From: Muricea muricata
Lineage: Eukaryota; Cnidaria; Anthozoa; Malacalcyonacea; Plexauridae
Direction: 5' to 3'
NCBI GenBank assembly: GCA_963855995.1
Contig: OY979731.1
Span: forward strand, 5,674,942-5,738,941
Length of the DNA stretch: 64,000 bases
Part shown: in pieces, positions 47,960-60,950 of the stretch
Position numbering within the stretch: position 1 is the stretch's first letter
Layout: each line of letters starts with the position of its first letter
Notes under the pieces: model-generated
Seen by the model: only the letters and a program-made list of their open reading frames with translations
Databases searched by the model: none
Told to the model about the DNA's origin: nothing
Program-made: the position numbers and the translations under genes

Positions 47960-50220
47960 AACGCTTAAAACAAGATTTTGATGGTTCTAAGATCGTTTCT
48001 TTTCAGTTTACAAGCAAGTTATAGGTTTCTCATTTCAACATGTTGTTTCGGTCATCTCGATGGTTTGAGCGCCTAAAACATGATTCCCGACTTGCTAAGT
48101 TCTGCAAATTCCATTTAGAAAGTCTTTTTTAGGTCCGTGATTACAGTACATGATTGTGCTCAACTCGTTCACTCTAGCACTAAAAACAGCATTTTAAGCC
48201 CTAAAACGTCGCCGTGGTCGATTTAAGACGGCAATTTTTAGTTGGTGATTTGAGCATGTTTTCACGCTCAAATCGCTTCTAGAACGCTTAAAACGCGATT
48301 TTGATGGTTCTAAGGTCGTTTCTTTTGAGTTTACAAGCAAGTTATAGGTTTCACATTTCAACATGTTGTTTCGGTCATCTCGATGGTTTGAGCGCCGAAA
48401 ACATGATTGCCGACTTGCTAAGTTCTGCAATTTCCATTTAGAAGGTCTCTTTTAGGTCCGTGATTGCAGTACATCATTGCGCTCAACTCGTTCACTTTAG
48501 CACTGAAAACATTATTTTAAGCTTTAAAACGTCGCCGTGATGGATTTAAGACGGCAATTTTTGGTGGTGATTTGAGTATGTTTTCACGCTCAAATCGCTT
48601 CTAGAACGCTTAAAACGCGATTTTGATGGTTCTAAGGTCGTTTCTTTTGAGTTTACAAGCAAGTTATAGGTTTCACATTTCAACATGTTGTTTCGGTCAT
48701 CTCGATGGTTTGAGCGCCGAAAACATGATTGCCGACTTGCTAAGTTCTGCAATTTCCATTTAGAAGGTCTCTTTTAGGTCCGTGATTGCAGTACATCATT
48801 GCGCTCAACTCGTTCACTTTAGCACTGAAAACATTATTTTAAGCTTTAAAACGTCGCCGTGATGGATTTAAGACGGCAATTTTTGGTGGTGATTTGAGTA
48901 TGTTTTCACGCTCAAATCGCTTCTAGAACGCTTAAAACGCGACTTTGATGGTTCTAAGATCGTTTCTTTTCAGTTTACAAGCAAGTTATGGGTTTCTCAT
49001 TTCAACATGTTATTTCGCTCATTTCGATGGTTTGAGCGCCGTAAACATGATTGCCGACTTGCTAAGTTCTTCAATTTCCATTTAGAAGGTCTCTTTTAGA
49101 TCCGTGATTGCAGTTAATCATTGCGCTCAACTCGTTCACTTTAGCACTGAAAACAGCATTTTAAGCTGTAAAACGTCGCCGTGATCGATTTAAGACGGCA
49201 ATTTTTAGTCAGTGATTTGCGCATGTTTTCCCGCTAAAATCGCTTCTAGAACGCTTAAAACAAGATTTTGATGCTTCTAAGATCGTTTCTTTTCAGTTTA
49301 CAAGCAAGTTATAGGTTTCTCATTTCAACATGTTGTTTCGGTCATCTCGATGGTTTGAGCGCCTAAAACATGATTCCCGACTTGCTAAGTTCTGCAAATT
49401 CCATTTAGAAAGTCTTTTTTAGGTCCGTGATTACAGTACATGATTGTGCTCAACTCGTTCACTCTAGCACTAAAAACACCATTTTAAGCCCTAAAACGTC
49501 GCCGTGGTCGATTTAAGACGGCAATTTTTAGTTGGTGATTTGAGCATGTTTTCACGCTCAAATCGCTTCTAGAACGCTTAAAACGCGATTTTGATGGTTC
49601 TAAGGTCGTTTCTTTTGAGTTTACAAGCAAGTTATAGGTTTCACATTTCAACATGTTGTTTCGGTCATCTCGATGGTTTGAGCGCCGAAAACATGATTGC
49701 CGACTTGCTAAGTTCTGCAATTTCCATTTAGAAGGTCTCTTTTAGGTCCGTGATTGCAGTACATCATTGCGCTCAACTCGTTCACTTTAGCACTGAAAAC
49801 ATTATTTTAAGCTTTAAAACGTCGCCGTGATGGATTTAAGACGGCAATTTTTGGTGGTGATTTGAGTATGTTTTCACGCTCAAATCGCTTCTAGAACGCT
49901 TAAAACGCGATTTTGATGGTTCTAAGGTCGTTTCTTTTGAGTTTACAAGCAAGTTATAGGTTTCACATTTCAACATGTTGTTTCGGTCATCTCGATGGTT
50001 TGAGCGCCGAAAACATGATTGCCGACTTGCTAAGTTCTGCAATTTCCATTTAGAAGGTCTCTTTTAGGTCCGTGATTGCAGTACATCATTGCGCTCAACT
50101 CGTTCACTTTAGCACTGAAAACATTATTTTAAGCTTTAAAACGTCGCCGTGATGGATTTAAGACGGCAATTTTTGGTGGTGATTTGAGTATGTTTTCACG
50201 CTCAAATCGCTTCTAGAACG
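47960..50220 (+). repeat. 4-monomer-period duplication with near-identical neighbours
   Basis: About 47960-48930 matches 49250-50220 at offset 1290. Within each copy, two adjacent monomers are almost identical to each other (for example 48375-48600 and 48698-48923), sharing the rare GTGATGGATTTAAG. This implies a 1-monomer duplication followed by duplication of the larger block. Confidence 0.78.
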
Positions 50221-51548
50221 CTTAAAACGCGATTTTGATGGTTCTAAGGTCGTTTCTTTTGAGTTTACAAGCAAGTTATAGGTTTCTCATTTCAACATGT
50301 TATTTCGCTCATCTCGATGGTTTGAGCGCCGAAAACATGATTCTTGACTTGCTAAGTTGTGCAAATTCCATTTAGAAGGTCTCTTTTAGGTCCGTGATGG
50401 CAGTACATCTTTGCGCTCAACTCGTTCACTTTAGCACTGAAAACAGCATTTTAAGCTTTAAAACGTCGCCGTGATCGATTTAAGACGGCAACTTTTAGGT
50501 GGTAATTTGAGTATGTTTTCACGCTAAAATCTCTTCCAGAACGCTTCACACGCGATTTTGATGGTTCTAAGATCGTTTCTTTTCAGTTTACAAGCAAGTT
50601 ATGGGTCTCTCATTTCAACATGTTATTTCGCTCAATTCGATGGTTTGAGCGCCGTAAACATGAATGCCGACTTGCTAAGTTCTGCAATTTCCATTTAGAA
50701 GGTCTCTTTCAGATCCGTGGTTGCAGTACATCATTGCGCTCAACTCGTTCACTTTAGCACTGAAAAAAGCATTTTAAGCTGTAAAACGTCGCCGTGATCG
50801 ATTTAAGACGGCAATTTTTAGTTGCTGATTTGAGCATGTTTTCACGCTCAAATCACTTCTAGAACGCTTAAAACGCGATTTTGATGGTTCTAAGATCGTT
50901 TCTTTTCAGTTTACAAGCAAGTTATAGGTTTCTCATTTCAACATGTTATTTCGCTCATCTCGATGGTTTGAGCGCCGAAAACATGATTCTTGACATGCTA
51001 AGTTCTGCAAATTCCATTTAGAAGGTCTCTTTTAGGTCCGTGATGGCAGTACATCATTGCGCTCAACTCGTTCACTTTAGCACTGAAAACAGCATTTTAA
51101 GCTTTAAAACGTCGCCGTGATCGATTTAAGACGGCAATTTTTAGGTGGTAATTTGAGTATGTTTTCACGCTAAAATCTCTTCCAGAACGCTTAACACGCG
51201 ATTTTGATGGTTCTAAGATCGTTTCTTTTCAGTTTACAAGCAAGTTATGGGTTTCTCATTTCAACATGTTATTTCGCTCAATTCGATGGTTTGAGCGCCG
51301 TAAACATGATTCCCGACTTGGTAAGTTCTTCAATTTCCATTTAGAAGGTCTCTTTTAGATCCGTGATTGCAGTACATCATTGCGCTCAACTCGTTCACTT
51401 TAGCACTGAAAACAGCATTTTAAGCTGTAAAACGTCGCCGTGATCGATTTAAGACGGCAATTTTTAGTTAGTGATTTGAGCATGTTTTTACGCTCAAATG
51501 GCTTCTAGAACGCTTAAAACGCGATTTTTATGGTGCTAAGATCCTTTC

Positions 51549-52410
51549 TTTTGAGTTTATAAGAAAGTTATAGGTTTCTTATTTCAACATGTTATTTCGC
51601 TCATCTCGATGGTTTGAGCGCCGAAAACATGATTCCCGACTTTCTAAAATCTGCAAATTCCATTTACAAGGTCTCTTTTAGGTCCGTGATTACAGTACAC
51701 GAATGTGCTACACTCGTTCACTCTAGCACTAAAAACACCATTTTAAGCTCTAAAACGTCGCCGTGGTCGATTTAAGATAGCAATTTTTAGTTGGTGATTT
51801 GAGCATGTTTTCACGCTCAAATCGCTTTTTGAGCGCTTAAAACGCGATTTTGATGGTTCTAAGGTCGTTTCTTTTGAGTTTACAAGCAAGTTATAGGTTT
51901 CACATTTCAACATGTTGTTTCGGTCATCTCGATGGTTTGAGCGCCGTAAACATGATTCTCGACTTGCTAAGTTCTGCAATATCCATTTAGAAGGTCTCTT
52001 TTAGATCCGTGATTGCAGTACATCATTGCGCTCAACTCATTCACTTTAGCACTGAAAACATCATTTTAAGCTCTAAAACGTCGCCGTTATCGATTTAAGA
52101 CGGCAATTTTTTGTTGGTGATTTGAGCATGTTTTTACGCTCAAATCGCTTTTAGCACGCTTAAAACGCGATTTTGATGGTTCTAAGGTCGTTTCTTTTGA
52201 GTTTACAAGCAAGTTATAGGTTTCACATTTCAACATGTTGTTTCGGTCATCTCGATGGTTTGACCGCCGTAAACATGATTCTCGACTTGCTAAGTTCTGC
52301 AATATCCATTTAGAAGGTCTCTTTTAGATCCGTGATTGCAGTACATCATTGCGCTCAACTCGTTCACTTTAGCACTGAAAACCGCATTTTAAGCTGTAAA
52401 ACGTCGCCGT
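51549..52410 (+). repeat. Second copy of the block at 24764-25625
   Basis: It shares GACTTTCTAAAATCTGC, CCATTTACAAGG and GTTTGACCGCC with the 24.8-kb block. After 52410 it passes into the CGTTATCGA/TTGAACATG class. Confidence 0.8.
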
Positions 52411-55400
52411 TATCGATTTAAGACGGCAATTTATAGTTAGTTATTTGAACATGTTTTTACGCTCAAATCGCTTTTAGAAGGCTTAAAACGCGATTTTGAT
52501 GGTTCTAAGATCGTTTCTTTTCAGTTTACAATCAAGTTATAGGTTTCTCATTCAACATGTTGTTTCGCTCATCTCGATGGTTTGAGCGGCGAAAACATGA
52601 TTTCCGACTTGCAAAGTTGTGCAAATTCCATTTAGAATGTCTCTTTAGGTCCGTGATTGCAGTACATCATTGCGCTCAACTCGTTCACTTTAGCACTGAA
52701 AACATTATTTAAGCTTTAAAACGTCGCCGTGATCGATTTAAGACGGCAATTTTTAGGTGGTGATTTGAGTATGTTTTTACTCTCAAATCGCTTCCAGAAC
52801 GCTTAAAACGCGATTTTGATGGTTCTAAGATCGTTTCTTTTCAGTTTACAAGCAAGTTATGGGTCTCTCATTTCAACATGTTATTTCGCTCAATTCGATG
52901 GTTTGAGCGCCGTAAACATGATTGCCGACTTGCTAAGTTCTGCAATTTCCATTTAGAAGGTCTCTTTTAGATCCGTGGTTGCAGTACATCATTGCGCTCA
53001 ACTCGTTCACTTTAGCACTGAAAAAAGCATTTTAAGCTGTAAAACGTCGCCGTGATCGATTTAAGACGGCAATTTTTAGTTGCTGATTTGAGCATGTTTT
53101 CACGCTCAAATCACTTCTAGAACGCTTAAAACGCGATTTTGATGGTTCTAAGATCGTTTCTTTTCAGTTTACAAGCAAGTTATAGGTTTCTCATTTCAAC
53201 ATGTTATTTCGCTCATCTCGATGGTTTGAGCGCCGAAAACATGATTCTTGACTTGCTAAGTTCTGCAAATTCCATTTAGAAGGTCTCTTTTAGGTCCGTG
53301 ATGGCAGTACATCATTGCGCTCAACTCGTTCACTTTAGCACTGAAAACAGCATTTTAAGCTTTAAAACGTCGCCGTGATCGATTTAAGACGGCAACTTTT
53401 AGGTGGTAATTTGAGTATGTTTTCACGCTAAAATCTCTTCCAGAACGCTTAACACGCGATTTTGATGGTTCTAAGATCGTTTCTTTTCAGTTTACAAGCA
53501 AGTTATGGGTCTCTCATTTCAACATGTTATTTCGCTCAATTCGATGGTTTGAGCGGCGTAAACATGATTGCCGACTTGCTAAGTTCTGCAATTTCCATTT
53601 AGAAGGTCTCTTTTAGATCCGTGGTTGCAGTACATCATTGCGCTCAACTCGTTCACTTTAGCACTGAAAAAAGCATTTTAATCTGTAAAACGTCGCCGTG
53701 ATCGATTTAAGACGGCAATTTTTAGTTGCTGATTTGAGCATGTTTTCACGCTCAAATCACTTCTAGAACGCTTAAAACGCGATTTTGATGGTTCTAAGAT
53801 CGTTTCTTTTCAGTTTACAAGCAAGTTATGGGTCTCTCATTTCAAGATGTTATTTCGCTCAATTCGATGGTTTGAGCGCCGTAAACATGATTGCCGACTT
53901 GCTAAGTTCTGCAATTTCCATTTAGAAGGTCTCTTTTAGATCCGTGGTTGCAGTACATCATTGCGCTCAACTCGTTCACTTTAGCACTGAAAACAGCATT
54001 TTAAGCTGTAAAACGTCGCCGTGATCGATTTAAGACGGCAATTTTTAGTTAGTGATTTGAGCATGTTTTCACGCTAAAATCGCTTCTAGAACGCTTAAAA
54101 CAAGATTTTGATGGTTCTAAGATCGTTTCTTTTCAGTTTACAAGCAAGTTATAGGTTTCTCATTTCAACATGTTGTTTCGGTCATCTCGATGGTTTGAGC
54201 GCCTAAAACATGATTCCCGACTTGCTAAGTTCTGCAAATTCCATTTAGAAAGTCTTTTTTAGGTCCGTGATTACAGTACATGATTGTGCTCAACTCGTTC
54301 ACTCTAGCACTAAAAACACCATTTTAAGCCCTAAAACGTCGCCGTGGTCGATTTAAGACGGCAATTTTTAGTTGGTGATTTGAGCATGTTTTCACGCTCA
54401 AATCGCTTCTAGAACGCTTAAAACGCGATTTTGATGGTTCTAAGGTCGTTTCTTTTGAGTTTACAAGCAAGTTATAGGTTTCACATTTCAACCTGTTGTT
54501 TCGGTCATCTCGATGGTTTGAGCGCCGAAAACATGATTGCCGACTTGCTAAGTTCTGCAATATCAAATTAGAAGGTCTCTTTTAGATCCGTGATTGCAGT
54601 ACATCATTGCGCTCAACTCGTTCACTTTAGCACTGAAAACATTATTTTAAGCTTTAAAACGTCGCCGTGATCGATTTAAGACGGCAATTTTTAGTTAGTG
54701 ATTTGCGCATGTTTTCACGCTAAAATCGCTTCTAGAACGCTTAAAACGCGATTTTGATGGTTGTAAGATTTTTTCTTTTCAGTTTACAAGCAAATTATAG
54801 GTTTCTCATTTCAACATGTTGTTTCGCTCTTCTCGATGGTTTGAGCGCAGAAAACATGATTCCCGACTTGCTAAGTTCTGCAATATCCATTTAGAAGGCC
54901 TCTTTCAGATCCGTGATTGCAGTACATCATTGCGCTCAACTCGTTCACTTTAGCACTGAAAACACCATTTTAAGCTGTAAAACGTCGCCGTTATCGATTT
55001 AAGACGGCAATTTATAGTTAGTTATTTGAACATGTTTTTACGCTCAAATCGCTTTTAGAAGGCTTAAAACGCGATTTTGATGGTTCTAAGATCGTTTCTT
55101 TTCAGTTTACAATCAAGTTATAGGTTTCTCATTCAACATGTTGTTTCGCTCATCTCGATGGTTTGAGCGCCGAAAACATGATTTCCGACTTGCTAAGTTG
55201 TGCAAATTCCATTTAGAATGTCTCTTTTAGGTCCGTGATTGCAGTACATCATTGCGCTCAACTCGTTCACTTTAGCACTGAAAACATTATTTAAGCTTTA
55301 AAAGGTCGCCGTGATCGATTTAAGACGGCAATTTTTAGGTGGTGATTTGAGTATGTTTTTACTCTCAAATCGCTTCCAGAACGCTTAAAACGCGATTTTG

Positions 55401-58400
55401 ATGGTTCTAAGATCGTTTCTTTTCAGTTTACAAGCAAGTTATGGGTCTCTCATTTCAACATGTTATTTCGCTCAATTCGATGGTTTGAGCGCCGTAAACA
55501 TGATTGCCGACTTGCTAAGTTCTGCAATTTCCATTTAGAAGGTCTCTTTTAGATCCGTGGTTGCAGTACATCATTGCGCTCAACTCGTTCACTTTAGCAC
55601 TGAAAAAAGCATTTTAAGCTGTAAAACGTCGCCGTGATCGATTTAAGACGGCAATTTTTAGTTGCTGATTTGAGCATGTTTTCACGCTCAAATCACTTCT
55701 AGAACGCTTAAAACGCGATTTTGATGGTTCTAAGATCGTTTCTTTTCAGTTTACAAGCAAGTTATAGGTTTCTCATTTCAACATGTTATTTCGCTCATCT
55801 CGATGGTTTGAGCGCCGAAAACATGATTCTTGACTTGCTAAGTTCTGCAAATTCCATTTAGAAGGTCTCTTTTAGGTCCGTGATGGCAGTACATCATTGC
55901 GCTCAACTCGTTCACTTTAGCACTGAAAACAGCATTTTAAGCTTTAAAACGTCGCCGTGATCGATTTAAGACGGCAACTTTTAGGTGGTAATTTGAGTAT
56001 GTTTTCACGCTAAAATCTCTTCCAGAACGCTTAACACGCGATTTTGATGGTTCTAAGATCGTTTCTTTTCAGTTTACAAGCAAGTTATGGGTCTCTCATT
56101 TCAACATGTTATTTCGCTCAATTCGATGGTTTGAGCGGCGTAAACATGATTGCCGACTTGCTAAGTTCTGCAATTTCCATTTAGAAGGTCTCTTTTAGAT
56201 CCGTGGTTGCAGTACATCATTGCGCTCAACTCGTTCACTTTAGCACTGAAAAAAGCATTTTAATCTGTAAAACGTCGCCGTGATCGATTTAAGACGGCAA
56301 TTTTTAGTTGCTGATTTGAGCATGTTTTCACGCTCAAATCACTTCTAGAACGCTTAAAACGCGATTTTGATGGTTCTAAGATCGTTTCTTTTCAGTTTAC
56401 AAGCAAGTTATAGGTCTCTCATTTCAAGATGTTATTTCGCTCAATTCGATGGTTTGAGCGCCTAAAACATGATTCCCGACTTGCTAAGTTCTGCAAATTC
56501 CATTTAGAAAGTCTTTTTTAGGTCCGTGATTACAGTACATGATTGTATTCAACTCGTTCACTCTAGCACTAAAAACACCATTTTAAGCCCTAAAACGTCG
56601 CCGTGGTCGATTTAAGACGGCAATTTTTAGTTGGTGATTTGAGCATGTTTTCACGCTCAAATCGCTTCTAGAACGCTTAAAACGCGATTTTGATGGTTCT
56701 AAGGTCGTTTCTTTTGAGTTTACAAGCAAGTTATAGGTTTCACATTTCAACCTGTTGTTTCGGTCATCTCGATGGTTTGAGCGCCGAAAACATGATTGCC
56801 GACTTGCTAAGTTCTGCAATATCAAATTAGAAGGTCTCTTTTAGATCCGTGATTGCAGTACATCATTGCGCTCAACTCGTTCACTTTAGCACTGAAAACA
56901 TTATTTTAAGCTTTAAAACGTCGCCGTGATCGATTTAAGACGGCAATTTTTAGTTAGTGATTTGCGCATGTTTTCACGCTAAAATCGCTTCTAGAACGCT
57001 TAAAACGCGATTTTGATGGTTGTAAGATTTTTTCTTTTCAATTTACAAGCAAATTATAGGTTTCTCATTTCAACATGTTGTTTCGCTCTTCTCGATGGTT
57101 TGAGCGCAGAAAACATGATTCCCGACTTGCTAAGTTCTGCAATATCCATTTAGAAGGCCTCTTTCAGATCCGTGATTGCAGTACATCATTGCGCTCAACT
57201 CGTTCACTTTAGCACTGAAAACACCATTTTAAGCTGTAAAACGTCGCCGTTATCGATTTAAGACGGCAATTTATAGTTAGTTATTTGAACATGTTTTTAC
57301 GCTCAAATCGCTTTTAGAAGGCTTAAAACGCGATTTTGATGGTTCTAAGATCGTTTCTTTTCAGTTTACAATCAAGTTATAGGTTTCTCATTCAACATGT
57401 TGTTTCGCTCATCTCGATGGTTTGAGCGCCGAAAACATGATTTCCGACTTGCTAAGTTGTGCAAATTCCATTTAGAATGTCTCTTTTAGGTCCGTGATTG
57501 CAGTACATCATTGCGCTCAACTCGTTGACTTTAGCACTGAAAACATTATTTAAGCTTTAAAAGGTCGCCGTGTTCGATTTAAGACGGCAATTTTTAGGTG
57601 GTGATTTGAGTATGTTTTTACTCTCAAATCGCTTCCAGAACGCTTAAAACGCGATTTTGATGGTTCTAAGATCGTTTCTTTTCAGTTTACAAGCAAGTTA
57701 TGGGTCTCTCATTTCAACATGTTATTTCGCTCAATTCGATGGTTTGAGCGCCGTAAACATGATTGCCGACTTGCTAAGTTCTGCAATTTCCATTTAGAAG
57801 GTCTCTTTTAGATCCGTGGTTGCAGTACATCATTGCGCTCAACTCGTTCACTTTAGCACTGAAAAAAGCATTTTAAGCTGTAAAACGTCGCCGTGATCGA
57901 TTTAAGACGGCAATTTTTAGTTGCTGATTTGAGCATGTTTTCACGCTCAAATCACTTCTAGAACGCTTAAAACGCGATTTTGATGGTTCTAAGATCGTTT
58001 CTTTTCAGTTTACAAGCAAGTTATAGGTTTCTCATTTCAACATGTTATCTCGCTCATCTCGATGGTTTGAGCGCCGAAAACATGATTCTTGACTTGCTAA
58101 GTTCTGCAAATTCCATTTAGAAGGTCTCTTTTAGGTCCGTGATGGCAGTACATCATTGCGCTCAACTCGTTCACTTTAGCACTGAAAACAGCATTTTAAG
58201 CTTTAAAACGTCGCCGTGATCGATTTAAGACGGCAACTTTTAGGTGGTAATTTGAGTATGTTTTCACGCTAAAATCTCTTCCAGAACGCTTAACACGCGA
58301 TTTTGATGGTTCTAAGATCGTTTCTTTTCAGTTTACAAGCAAGTTATGGGTCTCTCATTTCAACATGTTATTTCGCTCAATTCGATGGTTTGAGCGCCGT

Positions 58401-60950
58401 AAACATGATTGCCGACTTGCTAAGTTCTGCAATTTCCATTTAGAAGGTCTCTTTTAGATCCGTGGTTACAGTACATCATTGCGCTCAACTCGTTCACTTT
58501 AGCACTGAAAAAAGCATTTTAAGCTGTAAAACGTCGCCGTGATCGATTTAAGACGGCAATTTTTAGTTGTTGATTTGAGCATGTTTTCACGCTCAAATCA
58601 CTTCTAGAACGCTTAAAACGCGATTTTGATGGTTCTAAGATCGTTTCTTTTCAGTTTACAAGCAAGTTATGGGTCTCTCATTTCAACATGTTATTTCGCT
58701 CAATTCGATGGTTTGAGCGCCGTAAACATGATTGCCGACTTGCTAAGTTCTGCAATTTCCATTTAGAAGGTCTCTTTTAGATCCGTGGTTGCAGAACATC
58801 ATTGCGCTCAACTCGTTCCCTTTAGCACTGAAAACAGCATTTTAAGCTGTAAAACGTCGCCGTGATCGATTTAAGACGGCAATTTTTAGTTAGTGATTTG
58901 AGCATGTTTTCACGCTAAAATCGCTTCTAGAACGCTTAAAACGCGATTTTGATGGTTCTAAGATCGTTTCTTTTCAGTTTACAAGCAAGTTATAGGTTTC
59001 TCATTTCAACATGTTGTTTCGCTCTTCTCGATGGTTTGAGCGCAGAAAACATGATTCCCGACTTGCTAAGTTCTGCAATATCCATTTAGAAGGCCTCTTT
59101 CAGATCCGTGATTGCAGTACATCATTGCGCTCAACTCGTTCACTTTAGCACTGAAAACACCATTTTAAGCTGTAAAACGTCGCCGTTATCGATTTAAGAC
59201 GGCAATTTATAGTTAGTTATTTGAACATGTTTTTACGCTCAAATCGCTTTTAGAAGGCTTAAAACGCGATTTTGATGGTTCTAAGATCGTTTCTTTTCAG
59301 TTTACAATCAAGTTATAGGTTTCTCATTCAACATGTTGTTTCGCTCATCTCGATGGTTTGAGCGCCGAAAACATGATTTCCGACTTGCTAAGTTGTGCAA
59401 ATTCCATTTAGAATGTCTCTTTTAGGTCCGTGATTGCAGTACATCATTGCGCTCAACTCGTTCACTTTAGCACTGAAAACATTATTTAAGCTTTAAAAGG
59501 TCGCCGTGTTCGATTTAAGACGGCAATTTTTAGGTGGTGATTTGAGTATGTTTTTACTCTCAAATCGCTTCCAGAACGCTTAAAACGCGATTTTGATGGT
59601 TCTAAGATCGTTTCTTTTCAGTTTACAAGCAAGTTATGGGTCTCTCATTTCAACATGTTATTTCGCTCAATTCGATGGTTTGAGCGCCGTAAACATGATT
59701 GCCGACTTGCTAAGTTCTGCAATTTCCATTTAGAAGGTCTCTTTTAGATCCGTGGTTGCAGTACATCATTGCGCTCAACTCGTTCACTTTAGCACTGAAA
59801 AAAGCATTTTAAGCTGTAAAACGTCGCCGTGATCGATTTAAGACGGCAATTTTTAGTTGCTGATTTGAGCATGTTTTCACGCTCAAATCACTTCTAGAAC
59901 GCTTAAAACGCGATTTTGATGGTTCTAAGATCGTTTCTTTTCAGTTTACAAGCAAGTTATAGGTTTCTCATTTCAACATGTTATCTCGCTCATCTCGATG
60001 GTTTGAGCGCCGAAAACATGATTCTTGACTTGCTAAGTTCTGCAAATTCCATTTAGAAGGTCTCTTTTAGGTCCGTGATGGCAGTACATCATTGCGCTCA
60101 ACTCGTTCACTTTAGCACTGAAAACAGCATTTTAAGCTTTAAAACGTCGCCGTGATCGATTTAAGACGGCAACTTTTAGGTGGTAATTTGAGTATGTTTT
60201 CACGCTAAAATCTCTTCCAGAACGCTTAACACGCGATTTTGATGGTTCTAAGATCGTTTCTTTTCAGTTTACAAGCAAGTTATGGGTCTCTCATTTCAAC
60301 ATGTTATTTCGCTCAATTCGATGGTTTGAGCGCCGTAAACATGATTGCCGACTTGCTAAGTTCTGCAATTTCCATTTAGAAGGTCTCTTTTAGATCCGTG
60401 GTTACAGTACATCATTGCGCTCAACTCGTTCACTTTAGCACTGAAAAAAGCATTTTAAGCTGTAAAACGTCGCCGTGATCGATTTAAGACGGCAATTTTT
60501 AGTTGCTGATTTGAGCATGTTTTCACGCTCAAATCACTTCTAGAACGCTTAAAACGCGATTTTGATGGTTCTAAGATCGTTTCTTTTCAGTTTACAAGCA
60601 AGTTATGGGTCTCTCATTTCAACATGTTATTTCGCTCAATTCGATGGTTTGAGCGCCGTAAACATGATTGCCGACTTGCTAAGTTCTGCAATTTCCATTT
60701 AGAAGGTCTCTTTTAGATCCGTGGTTGCAGAACATCATTGCGCTCAACTCGTTCCCTTTAGCACTGAAAACAGCATTTTAAGCTGTAAAACGTCGCCGTG
60801 ATCGATTTAAGACGGCAATTTTTAGTTAGTGATTTGAGCATGTTTTCACGCTAAAATCGCTTCTAGAACGCTTAAAACGCGATTTTGATGGTTCTAAGAT
60901 CGTTTCTTTTCAGTTTACAAGCAAGTTATAGGTTTCTCATTTCAACATGT
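52390..60950 (+). repeat. Chain of 8-, 7- and 6-monomer tandem duplications
   Basis: Three nested offsets are visible. About 52390-53860 matches 54972-56442 at 2582 bp (8 monomers; marks GAGCGGCGTAAAC, TTTTAATCTG, TTTCAAGATG). About 54183-56442 matches 56442-58700 at 2259 bp (7 monomers; mark CAACCTGTTG at 54491 and 56750). About 57085-59022 matches 59022-60960 at 1938 bp (6 monomers; marks CATGTTATCTCG, CGTGTTCGATTT, GTGGTTACAGTAC, CGTTCCCTTTAGC). Hybrid monomers sit at the junctions near 56450 and 59030. Confidence 0.78.
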
